Below, piece after piece: positions 38,954-50,900 of a DNA stretch of 64,000 nucleotides (the first letter of the stretch is position 1; each line of letters opens with the position of its first letter). Below the pieces are notes generated by a model, which saw nothing but the letters and a program-made list of their open reading frames with translations, made no database searches and was not told the origin of the DNA. Made by a program: the position numbers and the translations under genes. Location of the stretch: positions 1-64,000 of the forward strand of contig JAIFLR010000020.1 in the NCBI GenBank assembly GCA_020048985.1. The letters are read 5' to 3'. The DNA is from Halobacteriovorax sp. (GTDB taxonomy: Bacteria > Bdellovibrionota > Bacteriovoracia > Bacteriovoracales > Bacteriovoracaceae).

Positions 38954-39770
38954 AAACAACTCCCATAGGGATGCTAACGCTGGCAAAGGAATTGGTTGCA
39001 TCTTTTACGCCTCTTTCTCCATCACCCTTAAAACTTCGTTTCTGATTTTCCGACATTAGACCAACACTTGCCGTCAGCGATTGAGAAATTGAGTAATTCA
39101 AAAAAAGCCCAGACAGAAAGTGCAGACCATTTTTGTAGTAACCCGTTTCCTTACCATATTCCTGCATATAAAGTGGCACCGTTAAAAGTGCATGGGCAGT
39201 GACTGAAAAATTTCTAACGATCTGATAGACCCATTTGGTCATTAAAGATGGACCGATTGATAGATTCTTGGTCAAAAGTTTATTATCGTTTGAAAAGCTG
39301 TCAGAGTTTTCATTTTGTATGGTGGCGCCAGGACCGACGTAAAAAAGATGATTTCCAGCAGAATAAATCCAGTTGTAGCTGGTGTTGAAGAACAGTCTGG
39401 AAGTTTGAATTGTTGCCCCACCTATATTGGTCGGTTCTTTGAATTGTGACTGCTGAAACATGAATCGAAAATCAAGTTGGTTCTGAAACTCACGAATTTC
39501 ATTTGTAAAACCAAGAAGGACTCCATTACTGCTTGAATTTTCGGTAGAGTAGTTCTGTCCCTCACCTTCTTGCTCAAATGAAATGGTCGCTGGTACGTAA
39601 AAAGATGAAAAGGTATGTTCTTTTTTAAATAGAGCGTTGGTAGAGACGGATTTTTTGACCGAAATATTAGTCTTCGGTTCTAATTCCTCTAGTTCATCTC
39701 TAACAACCTGAGCTTGGGCCGAAGGCATTGTTGAAAATAAGGACAGAATGAAAAAGGAGTATTTTTTCAT
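38943..39770 (-). CDS. Outer-membrane beta-barrel-like protein
   Basis: Signal peptide ending AQAQ; strand pattern; ends ...SIPMGVVYEF. Confidence 0.65.
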   Translation of the reverse strand: MKKYSFFILSLFSTMPSAQAQVVRDELEELEPKTNISVKKSVSTNALFKKEHTFSSFYVPATISFEQEGEGQNYSTENSSSNGVLLGFTNEIREFQNQLDFRFMFQQSQFKEPTNIGGATIQTSRLFFNTSYNWIYSAGNHLFYVGPGATIQNENSDSFSNDNKLLTKNLSIGPSLMTKWVYQIVRNFSVTAHALLTVPLYMQEYGKETGYYKNGLHFLSGLFLNYSISQSLTASVGLMSENQKRSFKGDGERGVKDATNSFASVSIPMGVVYEF

Positions 39771-39771
39771 A

Positions 39772-40872
39772 TTATTCTGGCAACTTGAGTTCTAGGCCGA
39801 CAGGCAGAACATTAGAATTAGAAATTTCACTTTTATTCAAACGATAAATTTCTTCCCACCGATTCTTTGTTCCAAAGTAATTGAGGGATATCAAACGTAG
39901 AGTGTCTCCCTTTTGAACAAGATGGGCCTTAGAGGCGGGACTACGTTCTGTGGTTACTGGTGGGGTCTGCCCTTTAGTCAATGCCGCTGAGTATACTTGG
40001 TTCAACCATGGACCCGGATTTTGAATCTGTTTTTGATTCGCAATATACTCAATTGCTTCTTTGCCTTGACCTCTCTCATTCAGTGTTGCCACTATTTCGT
40101 TTTTGACCCAGGTATCTGAAAAGGTACGATCGTAAAGATAGAGAACGGATAGTTTATCGAAAGAGCTCTCTTTCAGAATTAAACGGTAAAACATCTTCTC
40201 TGCAACATTGTTTTGTTTGTTGATCTCGAGAAGAGAGGAGAGCGACTTCTTTGATGCCTCAAAATCGTTTAATGAATAATTGAGAAAAGTGAGATACTCT
40301 GCGGATCTTTCTTTTTCAAAGTTTTTTTCAAAACTGGCCAAGAAATTTTCTCTTGCTGCTTGGTAATCTCTCTTCTTGTAGAAAGCTTGGCCAAGGAGAA
40401 ATTGAATTTCTGGTGTTTTTTCAATCGTTAATCGATTGAGTTTAACTAGTTGCTCCCAGTTTGATTCGTAAAAGTAGGAACGTGCGACAAGCGTCCAGGC
40501 CGATTTTAGATCTGCTGATTGATTTTGTATAATTTCAAAAAGAATCACTCGCGACTCTTCGTACTTCGTTTGATCACAATAGGATTGGGCAAGGACAAGA
40601 TTAATAGGAGCTGAAAGTGGATTGAGTTTCCGAAATGACTCAAGTTCTTTATTACCAGCTTCAATTTGGTCGAGTTTATAATAACTATTTGCTGCCAAAA
40701 TTGATAAATCTGATGTGTAGTTGTTAGATTTTTTTAAATGAGAAACTTCGCTTAGAGTTTGTTCGTAGTCTTGAGAATTGTAAAAATGATGGGCGCGGGA
40801 GACACGAAGGTCCCTGTCCAATGGCATTTGGGCGCAAGAAGCGATGATTAGGGTCAGGATGACAAATTTCAT
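39772..40872 (-). CDS. TPR lipoprotein with C-terminal LysM domain
   Basis: Lipobox LTLIIASCAQ; TPR repeats; LysM HLVQKGDTLRLISLNYFGTKNRWEEIYRLNKSEISNSNVLPVGLELKLPE. Confidence 0.8.
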   Translation of the reverse strand: MKFVILTLIIASCAQMPLDRDLRVSRAHHFYNSQDYEQTLSEVSHLKKSNNYTSDLSILAANSYYKLDQIEAGNKELESFRKLNPLSAPINLVLAQSYCDQTKYEESRVILFEIIQNQSADLKSAWTLVARSYFYESNWEQLVKLNRLTIEKTPEIQFLLGQAFYKKRDYQAARENFLASFEKNFEKERSAEYLTFLNYSLNDFEASKKSLSSLLEINKQNNVAEKMFYRLILKESSFDKLSVLYLYDRTFSDTWVKNEIVATLNERGQGKEAIEYIANQKQIQNPGPWLNQVYSAALTKGQTPPVTTERSPASKAHLVQKGDTLRLISLNYFGTKNRWEEIYRLNKSEISNSNVLPVGLELKLPE

Positions 40873-40985
40873 ATCAATAAACACCTCAATTTAATGTTAT
40901 CACCCTTGCTTCTAATCTCTTAAGCAGGCGAAAAGTGCCTAGATTTGGAAAATGCTTAGTGAAATGGTCGGGATTTTTTGATTGC

Positions 40986-41816
40986 TTAATCTTTAAGAAG
41001 TTTCAAGGCCATAGCGCTGAATTGATGAGATTGGATCAGGACGGAAGAGGCGGCTGCCAGTTTTCCTTCCGAGCGAATTTTTTCGGATGTTTCATACGCC
41101 ATATCAGCATCCATGGTGCGGGACATAGCATCACTCTCGTTCACATTCTTTTGCTCAAGATTGTTAATCGCCGATTGAATACGATTCTGATACGACCCGG
41201 CCTTGGCCCTTTTTTCTGAGAGGGTCTCAATGGCCTTATCAAGATGCTCAATATTGATCTGACCTTCTTCTGCGCTCACGATGGATGAGTCAACCAGACC
41301 TAAGTTAAATTCACTAACAGAAAGTTCTTTGCCAGAAAAACTAAGCTTCGAGTTCTCATCATCATTAATGCCTATCATGAAATCACGAATATTGCCGGAT
41401 TTATCCTGAAGAAGATTAGTGTTCATATAGCTTGAAGCTTTTGCCACACGTTCAACTTCTCTTCTGATTTGCATGTATTCACTGTTAAGCATGCCGCGAT
41501 CTGAGTCTTGTAAATGTCCACTTGCGGCCTGAATTGAGAGTTCTTTTAATCTTATGAGCATATTACTAATTTCGCTCATTGAACCTTCTGCAACTTGGAA
41601 TTGCCCAATAGCATCGTTAGCATTTCGGATGGCTTGATATTGTGATCTGATACTTGTTTTCTGTTTGTTACCAATAGAAAGTGAAGCTGCATCATCTGAA
41701 GCATTTCGCACACGACTGCCTGAGGAAATTTTTCCTGAAGCATTTTCGATTTGTTTTGTGTGTTCACTCATCGAGCGTTGTGCGCGAAGAGCAGACACGT
41801 TGGTGTTTATCCGCAT
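40986..41816 (-). CDS. Flagellin
   Basis: MRINTNVSALRAQRSMSEHTKQIENASGKISSGSRVRNASDDAASLSIG...; D0/D1 C-terminus SDAMSRTMDADMAYETSEKIRSEGKLAAASSVLIQSHQ. Confidence 0.95.
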   Translation of the reverse strand: MRINTNVSALRAQRSMSEHTKQIENASGKISSGSRVRNASDDAASLSIGNKQKTSIRSQYQAIRNANDAIGQFQVAEGSMSEISNMLIRLKELSIQAASGHLQDSDRGMLNSEYMQIRREVERVAKASSYMNTNLLQDKSGNIRDFMIGINDDENSKLSFSGKELSVSEFNLGLVDSSIVSAEEGQINIEHLDKAIETLSEKRAKAGSYQNRIQSAINNLEQKNVNESDAMSRTMDADMAYETSEKIRSEGKLAAASSVLIQSHQFSAMALKLLKD

Positions 41817-41981
41817 CAGCCAAACATAATTGTCTTCCTTGAAATAATTAATCCTCCATCAACCATGATAGAGAACGATGGTAACTTATCGGAATAATGA
41901 GGAAGTTAAGTGAGGCTTAATTTTTAGAAAAACTTGAGTGTTTTGTTTGTGAAAAAGTGCCACAAATTTTGGGCAGGCAGG

Positions 41982-44900
41982 TTAGAAATTTTCGGCAGAT
42001 CCATAAGTTACATTACTTTCAGTACCAAACTTATATTCGGCTTTAATTCTGGCATCTGTTTCAATGCCCACTTTTAAGCGAATACCATCCATAGAACCAT
42101 TGAAGTATTGAGGGGCCCCACCGGTGTCACCAATGGCCCCAAATTGACTGAAAGGAGTTGTTTTAGCACCTGTCTCACTGGTTCCAGATCCATTTAAAAC
42201 TCCGTTGACGTAGAATTTCACCGCGCCGGTTGTTTCATTCCTACTCATGGTGATATGTCTCCATGAATTATCATTCACAATAAAGTTTGAAGTAGCATTG
42301 GCACCATTACCCGTACTGATTCGGATTGTTCCACTAGCGCTAATCCAGCCAAAGAAAATATCATTCCCACCACCTGCCTGCTCAACACCGGTGATTCCTG
42401 GCGCCTGCCAAACCGTGTTACTTCCTGACTGCGCTGTTTTCATCCAAAAAGAGAGAGTGGAAGTTTTTCCGATGATTTGTGCGAGGTTATAGCTGACATC
42501 TAAGCTGGATGCTCCATTGACTGAAATGGCATTGGCACTTGGACCTGTAAGATCTGTCACAGTACCTTGCGCTACTCCGGTTTTACCTGAACCTGTTGAG
42601 TCAATGTAGTTGACCCCAGATTTTTTCATGTTCCATACACCTGAAAATCCTGTCCAGGTATTGGTTGCGTCTTGCCCATCAACAGCAGAAGAATTGTTGT
42701 AATACATGTAAATAATTTTATCTACACTTGCGGCCATGGAAGGAACCTTGACCCAGATAAAACTTTCCCCAGACGAATTCCATGATTCAATTTCATATTT
42801 TAAAGCAGTTGTGTGATCGTCCAGCGTGAAACGAATATCGGCTCCACCAGCAAGGATGTCTGCATAACTGATTCTTGAAGCATTCAGCTTGATCATGACG
42901 GGTAAGTCAGTAAAGGCAGTTGCCTGATCTTTATTGTTCAGAATAATAGGAATTCGTTTTAAATAACTATTATTCCACCATACCAGCGCATTTACGAAAT
43001 TAATGTTGGCATTCTTGGCGGTCAAAAGTGCAGCATTGTCGGTGAAATTAATATTGACTGTCTGCTGAGTAGCATCTTTTACATAAATGGTTTTGGTGGC
43101 TTCAAACGCTGCATAGGTGAGTGATGTCGCTACACCCAGACAGTTTGAATCACTATAAAATGTCGCCGCACCATTTTGAGCAAGGTTGACTTGAACGGCA
43201 GTCGATTTTCCTACTGCTGTTCCATTGGCATCCACTAAGTTGACAACAATTGGATTGCAATCGTTGGTTTGCATCTCCACAGGAGTCGTAAAAGCAATTG
43301 CCGTTGGAGTACTTGCAGTTGTCACGTTCAACGTTGATGATACTAAGGAAGTTGGGTTGAAGATCAATGTTAAGCTTTGTGCAGTTGTCGTTGATTTAAA
43401 ATAGACAATTTTAGAACTTGTTCCAGCAGTAACGATAGTACTAGTGGCGGTTGTGGCGCACGTGTTGTTGGAGTAAAAGGTACCTGTTCCGTTGTTAACT
43501 ACAAGGTTAATTGTTTGGTTTGCTGAAACATTTCCATTCACGCCTGCCGCCGTAACGGTATTAATGGTGTAGGGGATACATTGATTAATCATGATACCCG
43601 TTGGACCCGAGATACTGGTGTGAGTAGGAACAATCACTACACCTGTCCCGGTCAGATTTCTTGAAACTGATTGTAAGATTGCTCCATTGTTGTATTGAAT
43701 TTGAACAGCATCATTATGAACAGCAGCCGCCGTTGGAGTATAGAGTAAAACGATTGAGCAGGTACCAGTAATGGTTGTGGTACATGTTCCACCTGTTCCA
43801 GGATATGCCCCGCCTTTAAAAGTGAAAGGAGCTGCGAGACCTATTTCCGAAATACTTGTCGCATTGGCCATACCTGATTTATTTAAGATGATAGTTACCT
43901 CGGCCGTACCACCGACGTTGACTGAACCGAAATCATGGGTTGAAGTCACTGCGTATGTTAAGACTGCAGGAGTCACATGGGTTCGAGACAGTTGAGTGGC
44001 GGCCGTGTTGCCGTTACCGGCAGCATCAGTCGCCGAATTTGATGCTAAATTGACTGTCACAGAACCGGCACCAGCTGGAGTCACAGTAATGTCGTATAAT
44101 GTTGTAGAAACCGCAGTGAAACCCGAAGCCGATCCATTTCCAATGACAAAATCAGTAATTGCCATTCCCGTTACGGCCTCATTGAAGGTTGCCCTCACAA
44201 CCCATGAGGCAGCACTGGTTGTTGCAGGTTCCGCTGAGCTTAGAGCAACTGTTGGAAAGGCAGAGTCTTTAGCAACCGTGGTAGAGGCTTGAGTGGCACT
44301 ATTTCCATTTGCATCTGTATGGTTAGCAGTGATGGATACGGTTGCCGAGTCAGCCACTGAACTGACATTAAGTGCACCAGTTGTCCAGGTGAGAGACGTA
44401 CATGTTGGAGTGGCAGCTACCCCTCCAACGTTAACAGATACAGTTCTCGCGTTTTCACTACAGGTCCCGCTAACAGTGTAGGCGGTTTTATTTGAGTCAT
44501 TAATTCCAGGAGATGAAGTGATGGCCACTGTTGGATTAGATGTATCCTTAATTACTGTTGTTGATGCCTGAGTCGCAGCATTACCAGCAGAGTCTGTATG
44601 GTTTGCGGTAATCGCAAGGGTAAGAGAATCAGCTGCTGCAGTGACATTGATGGCTCCAGTAGTCCAAGTAAGTGAAGAACAGGTCGGAGTTGCTGCTATT
44701 CCACCAACGTTGACTGAAACGGCACGGGTATTTTCTGAACAAGTCCCACTGACTGTGTAGGCAGCTTTGTTTGCATTATTTATAATTGGTGCTGAGGTAA
44801 TGGCGACTGTTGGAACCGCAGTATCCTTGGTAACAGTGATTCCTGCCTGAACAGCAGTATTTCCGTTCACATCGCTATGGTCTGCAGTAATAAGTAAAGT

Positions 44901-47900
44901 TGAAGAATCTGGATTTCCTGAAACGTCAACCGTTGCAGTCCAAGTGAGAAGTGTACATGTATCAGATGTATTAACACTTCCGACATTAATCACAACCGTT
45001 TGGCCAGTTTCAGAACAAGTCCCACTTACGGTGTAAGCTGTTTTATTTGAATTACTAATAACGGGCGAAGATGTTATTGCAACCGTTGGGTTCGATGCAT
45101 CTTTAACCACAGTCGTTGAGGCTTGAGTGGCAGCGTTGCCGGCAGCATCTGTGTGATTGGCACTGATCGCTATTGCTGCACCATCGGCAACGCCTGAGAC
45201 GTTGAGAGTTGCAGACCAGGCGAGCGCTGTACAGGTCGGAGTAGCGGCTACACCTCCAACATTCACAGATACAGTTCTGGTGTTTTCAGAGCAAGTTCCG
45301 CTGACAGGGTAGGCATTCTTATTCGCATTATTAATCGCAGGTGATGAAGTAATAGCGACTGTCGGGATAACAGTATCTTTGACAATTGTTATTGAAGCTT
45401 GAGTCGCTGCATTTCCAAAAGTATCTGTGTGGTTTGCAATGGCAGAAACGGAAGCACTATCTGCTACTGCTGTCAGGTTCAGAGTACTGGACCATGCAAG
45501 AGTTGTACAAGTTGGAGTTGCTGTCACTCCACCAACATCAATTGATACGATTCTGGAATTCTCAGAGCAGGTACCACTAATTGTATAAGCTGCTTTGTTG
45601 GCATTATTAATTAATGGTGATGATGTAATCGCTACAGTTGGAGGAGTGGCATCTTTGATAACACTGGTTGAAGCTTGAGTGGCAGCATTTGCGGCCGCAT
45701 CAGAATGGTTGGCGGTAATTGAAACAGAAGCCCCATCAGCAACAGCGGTGACGTTAAGGGTTGCAGACCAAGTTAGCGTCGTACAAACAGGAGTTGAGTT
45801 CACGCCACCAACACTTACGGATACTGCTCTGGTATTTTCAGAACACGTCCCGCTGACAGGGTAGGCGGCTTTATTCGCATTAGAGATGGCGGGAGAAGAA
45901 GTGATGGCCACTGTTGGGACAACTGTATCTTTTAACACACTGGTTGATGATTGAGTGGCAGCATTTCCTACGGAATCACTGTGGTTGGCGGTAATGGAAA
46001 CAGAAGCGCCATCGGCAACAGCAGTCACATTTACAGCTGTCGTCCAAGCGAGTGCAGTACAGGTAGGAGTTGCAGTTACGCCACCAACACTTACAGATAC
46101 TGCTCTGGTATTTTCTGAACATGTCCCACTTACTGGATAAGCTGCTTTATTGGAATTATTAATTACGGTCGATGATGTGACTGCCACCGTTGGAGCAGTG
46201 GTGTCTTTAAGAACAGTGTTTGAAGCTTGAGTGGCGTTGTTTCCAGCGGCATCGCTATGGTTGGCCGTGATACTGACTGATGCTCCATCAGCGACTGAAG
46301 CAACATCAAGAGTTGTCGACCATGCAAGTGTTGTACAAGTCGGAGTTGCTGTGACTCCACCAACACTGATTGATACCGTTCTCGTATTTTCAGAGCAAGT
46401 CCCGCTGACTGCATACGCCGCTTGATTGGCGGTGTTAATGAGTGGGGCAGAGGTAATGGCCACAGTTGGAGCAGAGGTATCTTTGAGAACCGTCGTTGAT
46501 GCCTGTGTGGCAGCATTTCCAGAAACATCTGAATGATTTGCTGTAACTGTGACGGAAGCTCCATCAGTCACACCGGTTACATTTAAAGTGGCTGACCAAG
46601 CGAGCGCGGTACAAACAGGAGTTGCGGTGGCGCTTCCTACAGTGATTGAAACAGATCTGGTCTCTTCAGAACAAGTTCCGCTAATTGTGTATGCGGCCTT
46701 GTTGGCATTATTAATCACAGGACTAGAAGTGATTGCGACAGTAGGAAGGGCAGTATCTTTAGAAATGGTTGAAGTTGCTTGAAGGGCATTGTTACCAGCA
46801 GCATCTGTATGATCCGCCAAAACTGAGATGGAGGCTCCATCAGCGACACCACTGACATCAAGAGTTGTTGACCATGCAAGGGTGGAGCAAGTCGCAGTCG
46901 CCGCTACACCACCAACACTGACAGATACGCTCCTTGTATTTTCAGAACAAGTCCCGCTGACTGGGTAGGCAGACTTATTGGAGTTATTAATCGACGCAGA
47001 TGAGGTGACAGCGACAGTCGGAATGACTGAGTCCTTAAGAACTGTGGTTGAAGCTTGAGTGGCAGAGTTTCCGGAAACATCGGAATGGTTTGCTGTAATT
47101 GCAATGGAGGCCCCGTCGGAAACAGCTGTGACATCCAAAGTTGCAGTCCATGCAAGAGTTGTACAAGTTGGAGTAGCCGAAACACCGCCGACACTTACTG
47201 AAACGGACCTCGTGTTTTCAGAACAAGTCCCGCTGACTGTATATGCTGCTTTATTGGCATTATTGATGGCGGAAGATGACGTAATTGTGACTGTTGGTAG
47301 CGCAGTGTCTTTGACTACAGTGCTTGAAGCCTGAGTGGCATTATTTGCGCCGGCATCAGTATGATTGGCAGTGACTGAAACTGAAGCCCCGTCAGAAACG
47401 GCCGTGACGTTAAGTGATGTCGACCAAGTGAGTGTTGTACAAGTAGGATTGGCAGTCACTCCACCAACATTCACTGAGACCGTTCTGGTGTTCTCAGAAC
47501 ATGTACCAGCAACAGGGTAAGCCGCTTTATTAGTGTTGTTAATCGCCGGAGATGAAGTAATTGCTACGGTAGGAGCAACTGTATCTTTAAGAACTGTGGT
47601 TGAGGCCATCGTTGCTGAATTCCCAGCAGCATCATCATGATTGGCGGTGATCGCAACAGAAGCTCCATCAGCAACAGCTGTGACGTTTAGAGTTGCCGAC
47701 CAAGTAAGACCTGAACAAGTTGGAGTGGAGGTTACTCCCCCGACATTGATGAGAACAGTTTGTGTGTTTTCAGAACATGTCCCACTGATTGCATAGGCTG
47801 CCTTGTTGGCAATATTAACTGTTGGAGATGATGTTATGGCAACAGTTGGTAGGGCAGCATCTTTGACTACAGAGGTGGTGGCCTGGGTCGCCGAGTTTCC

Positions 47901-50900
47901 TGCTGCATCTGTATGGTTGGCGGTAATCGAAACTGAGGCTCCGTCGGCAACAGCAGTTACGTTGAGTGTTGCTGACCAGGTAAGCGTGGTACAGGTAGGA
48001 GTTGAAGTTACACCACCCACGTTTACAGAAATCGTCCTCGTATTATCAGAGCAAGTTCCGCTGACCACATAAGCCGCTTTATTAGCACTGTTGATGAGGG
48101 GAGAAGAAGTAATAGCGACAGTTGGAATTGATGTGTCTTTTAGAACTGTTGTCGCCGCTTGGGTGGCATTGCCCCCAACTGAATTATCATGATCAGCAGT
48201 GATACTAATTGATGCCCCATCTGCAACTGCAGTTACATTCAGAGTGGCTGACCATGTAAGCGTTGTACAGATCGGACTTGCGGTGACGCCACCTACGTTG
48301 ATTGATACGATTCTGGTATTTTCAGAACAGGTACCACTGATCACGTATGCCGCTTTGTTGGTATTATTGACGGCCGGAGATGAAGTGATTGCAACAGTTG
48401 GAAGACCTGTGTTTTTAACTACGGTTGTGGAGGCTTGAGTGGCAGAGTTTGCGGCCGCATCTGTGTGATTGGCAGTGATGGCGATGGAAGCTGCATCAGC
48501 GACTCCGGAAACATTCAGCGTGGCTGACCAGGCAAGAGTTGTACAAGTTGGAGTTGCGGTAACTCCGCCGACACTTACAGAAACTGTTCTTGTATTTTCA
48601 GAACAAGTACCACTTATTGGATAAGCAGTATTATTGGAATTATTAATACCAGGTGAAGAGGTGATCGCAATTGTTGGGATCACGGTATCTTTCACAACAC
48701 TTGTTGAAGATTGTGTTGCCGAGTTTGCGGCCGCGTCTGAGTGATCAGCAGTTATTGCGACAGAGGCACCGTCCCCAACAGCGGTGACATTTAGGGTCGC
48801 AGACCATGTCAGAGTTGTACAAGAGGGAGAGGCCGAAACTCCACCAACATTTATTGAAACAGTTCTGGTATTTTCAGAACATGTTCCGCTCACGACGTAA
48901 GCAGCTTTATTGGTATTATTAATCACTGGTGAAGAAGTGATCGACACAGTTGGAAGTGCAGTGTCTTTCAGAACAGTGTTAGAAGCCTGGGTCGCACTAT
49001 TGCCGGAAACATCACTATGATTGGCCGTGATCGTGACTGAAGCACTATCTGAGACAATTGTTACGTCGAGAGTGGTTGACCAAGCAAGGGCCGTACAAGT
49101 AGGAGTCGCCGCTACACCGCCCACATTAATTGATACCACCATGGAATTTTCAGAGCATGTTCCGCTTACTACATAAGAAGTTTTATTGGCATTATTAATC
49201 ACAGGAGAAGAAGTGATGGCCACAGTTGGATTTGAGGTGTCTTTGACAACAGTCGCAGAAGCCTGAGTCGCTGTATTCCCGGCAGCATCTGAATGGTTAG
49301 CGGTAATTGAAACAGACGCTCCATCAGCGACAGCGGTCACGTTAAGAGTTGCGGACCATGCGAGAGTCGTACAAACAGGAGTTGAGGTCACGCCACCAAC
49401 ACTTACAGAAACTGTTCTAGTATTTTCAGAACAAGTTCCGCTAATTACATAGGCTGCCTTATTGACGTTATTAATAAGAGGAGAGGAGGTAATGGCAACT
49501 GTCGGGTTAGAGGTATCTTTTAATACAGTTGTTGTTGCTTGGGTGGCGGTGTTTCCGCTGGCATCTGAATGATCTGCTGAGATAGTGACTGAAGCACTGT
49601 CGCTCACAGCTGTTACGTCGAGTGTTGCGGACCACGCAAGAGTTGTACATGTCGGAGTTGCGGTCACTCCACCTACGTTCACTGAAACTGATCTCGCATT
49701 TTCGGAACAAGTCCCACTGACTGTGTAGGCAGCTTTATTGCTATTATTAATAATCGGTGAGGCAGTGATGGCAACAGTTGGCAGAGATGTATCTTTCAAT
49801 ACAGTGGTGGAAGCCTGGATCGCAGAGTTGCCAACGGCATCTGAATGATTGGCCGAGATGGAAACAGAGGCACTATCGGCCACAGCGGTTACGTTAAGGG
49901 TTGCAGACCACGCTAGAGTCGTACAAGTTGGGGTTGAGGTCACGCCACCCACGTTCACTGATACTGATCTAGTGTTTTCAGAACAAGTTCCGCTGACTGT
50001 ATAGGCTGATTTGTTGGCAGCATTAATCATGCCAGATGAGGTAATGGCGACTGTCGGAAGGGCCGTGTCTTTTAGAACCGTGGTTCCGGCCTGAACTACA
50101 GTATTTCCGGCAGCGTCAGTATGATCGGCAGTAATAAGTAAAGAAGCAGAATCAGGGTTTCCCGAAACATTGACTGTCACCGACCATGTGAGGAGTGTAC
50201 ATGTATTGGTGGCATTCACACTTCCAATATTAATTGTGACAGTCTGCCCTGTTTCCGAGCAAGTACCGCTGACGGTATAGGCATTTTTATTTGCGTTATT
50301 AATCAGTGGAGATGAAGTAATTGAAACGGTTGGATTCGAGGTATCTTTAGCCACTGTGGTCGAGGCCTGAGTTGCAGAGTTTCCGGCCGCATCTGTATGA
50401 TTGGCAGTAATTGAAATTGAAGCGCTATCGGCCAGAACTGAAACATCTAAAGATGCAGACCAAGTTAAGGTCGTACAAGTTGGAGTCGCCGTAACACCAC
50501 CTACGCTTACAGATACCGTTCTGGTATTTTCATTACATGTTCCGCTGATGGGATAGGCGGTTTTGTTATTATTATTAATTGCCGGAGCAGATGTAATGGC
50601 TACTGCTGGATTGATTGTATCTTTAACAACTGCGGCAGTGGCTTGAGTGGCCGAGTTCCCAGCTGTATCTGTGTGGTTAGCAGTTATCGAGACGGAAGCG
50701 CCATCAGCAAGGGCCGAAACGTTTAGTGTTGCAGACCAAGTAAGCGCTGAGCACAGAGGCGTAGCCGTCACTCCAGCAACACTTACAGAAACTGTCCTGG
50801 TGTTTTCAGAACAAGCACCACTCACTGGGTAAGCTGTTTTATTTAAATTATTGATGGATGGGGAAGATAAAATCGAAACAGTTGGAATCAGGATATCTTT

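Noticed and set aside
41880-41895. CCGATAA on the minus strand upstream of flagellin, resembling a sigma-28 -10 element
   Set aside because: No TAAA-like -35 at the expected 15-bp spacing, so not called as a promoter
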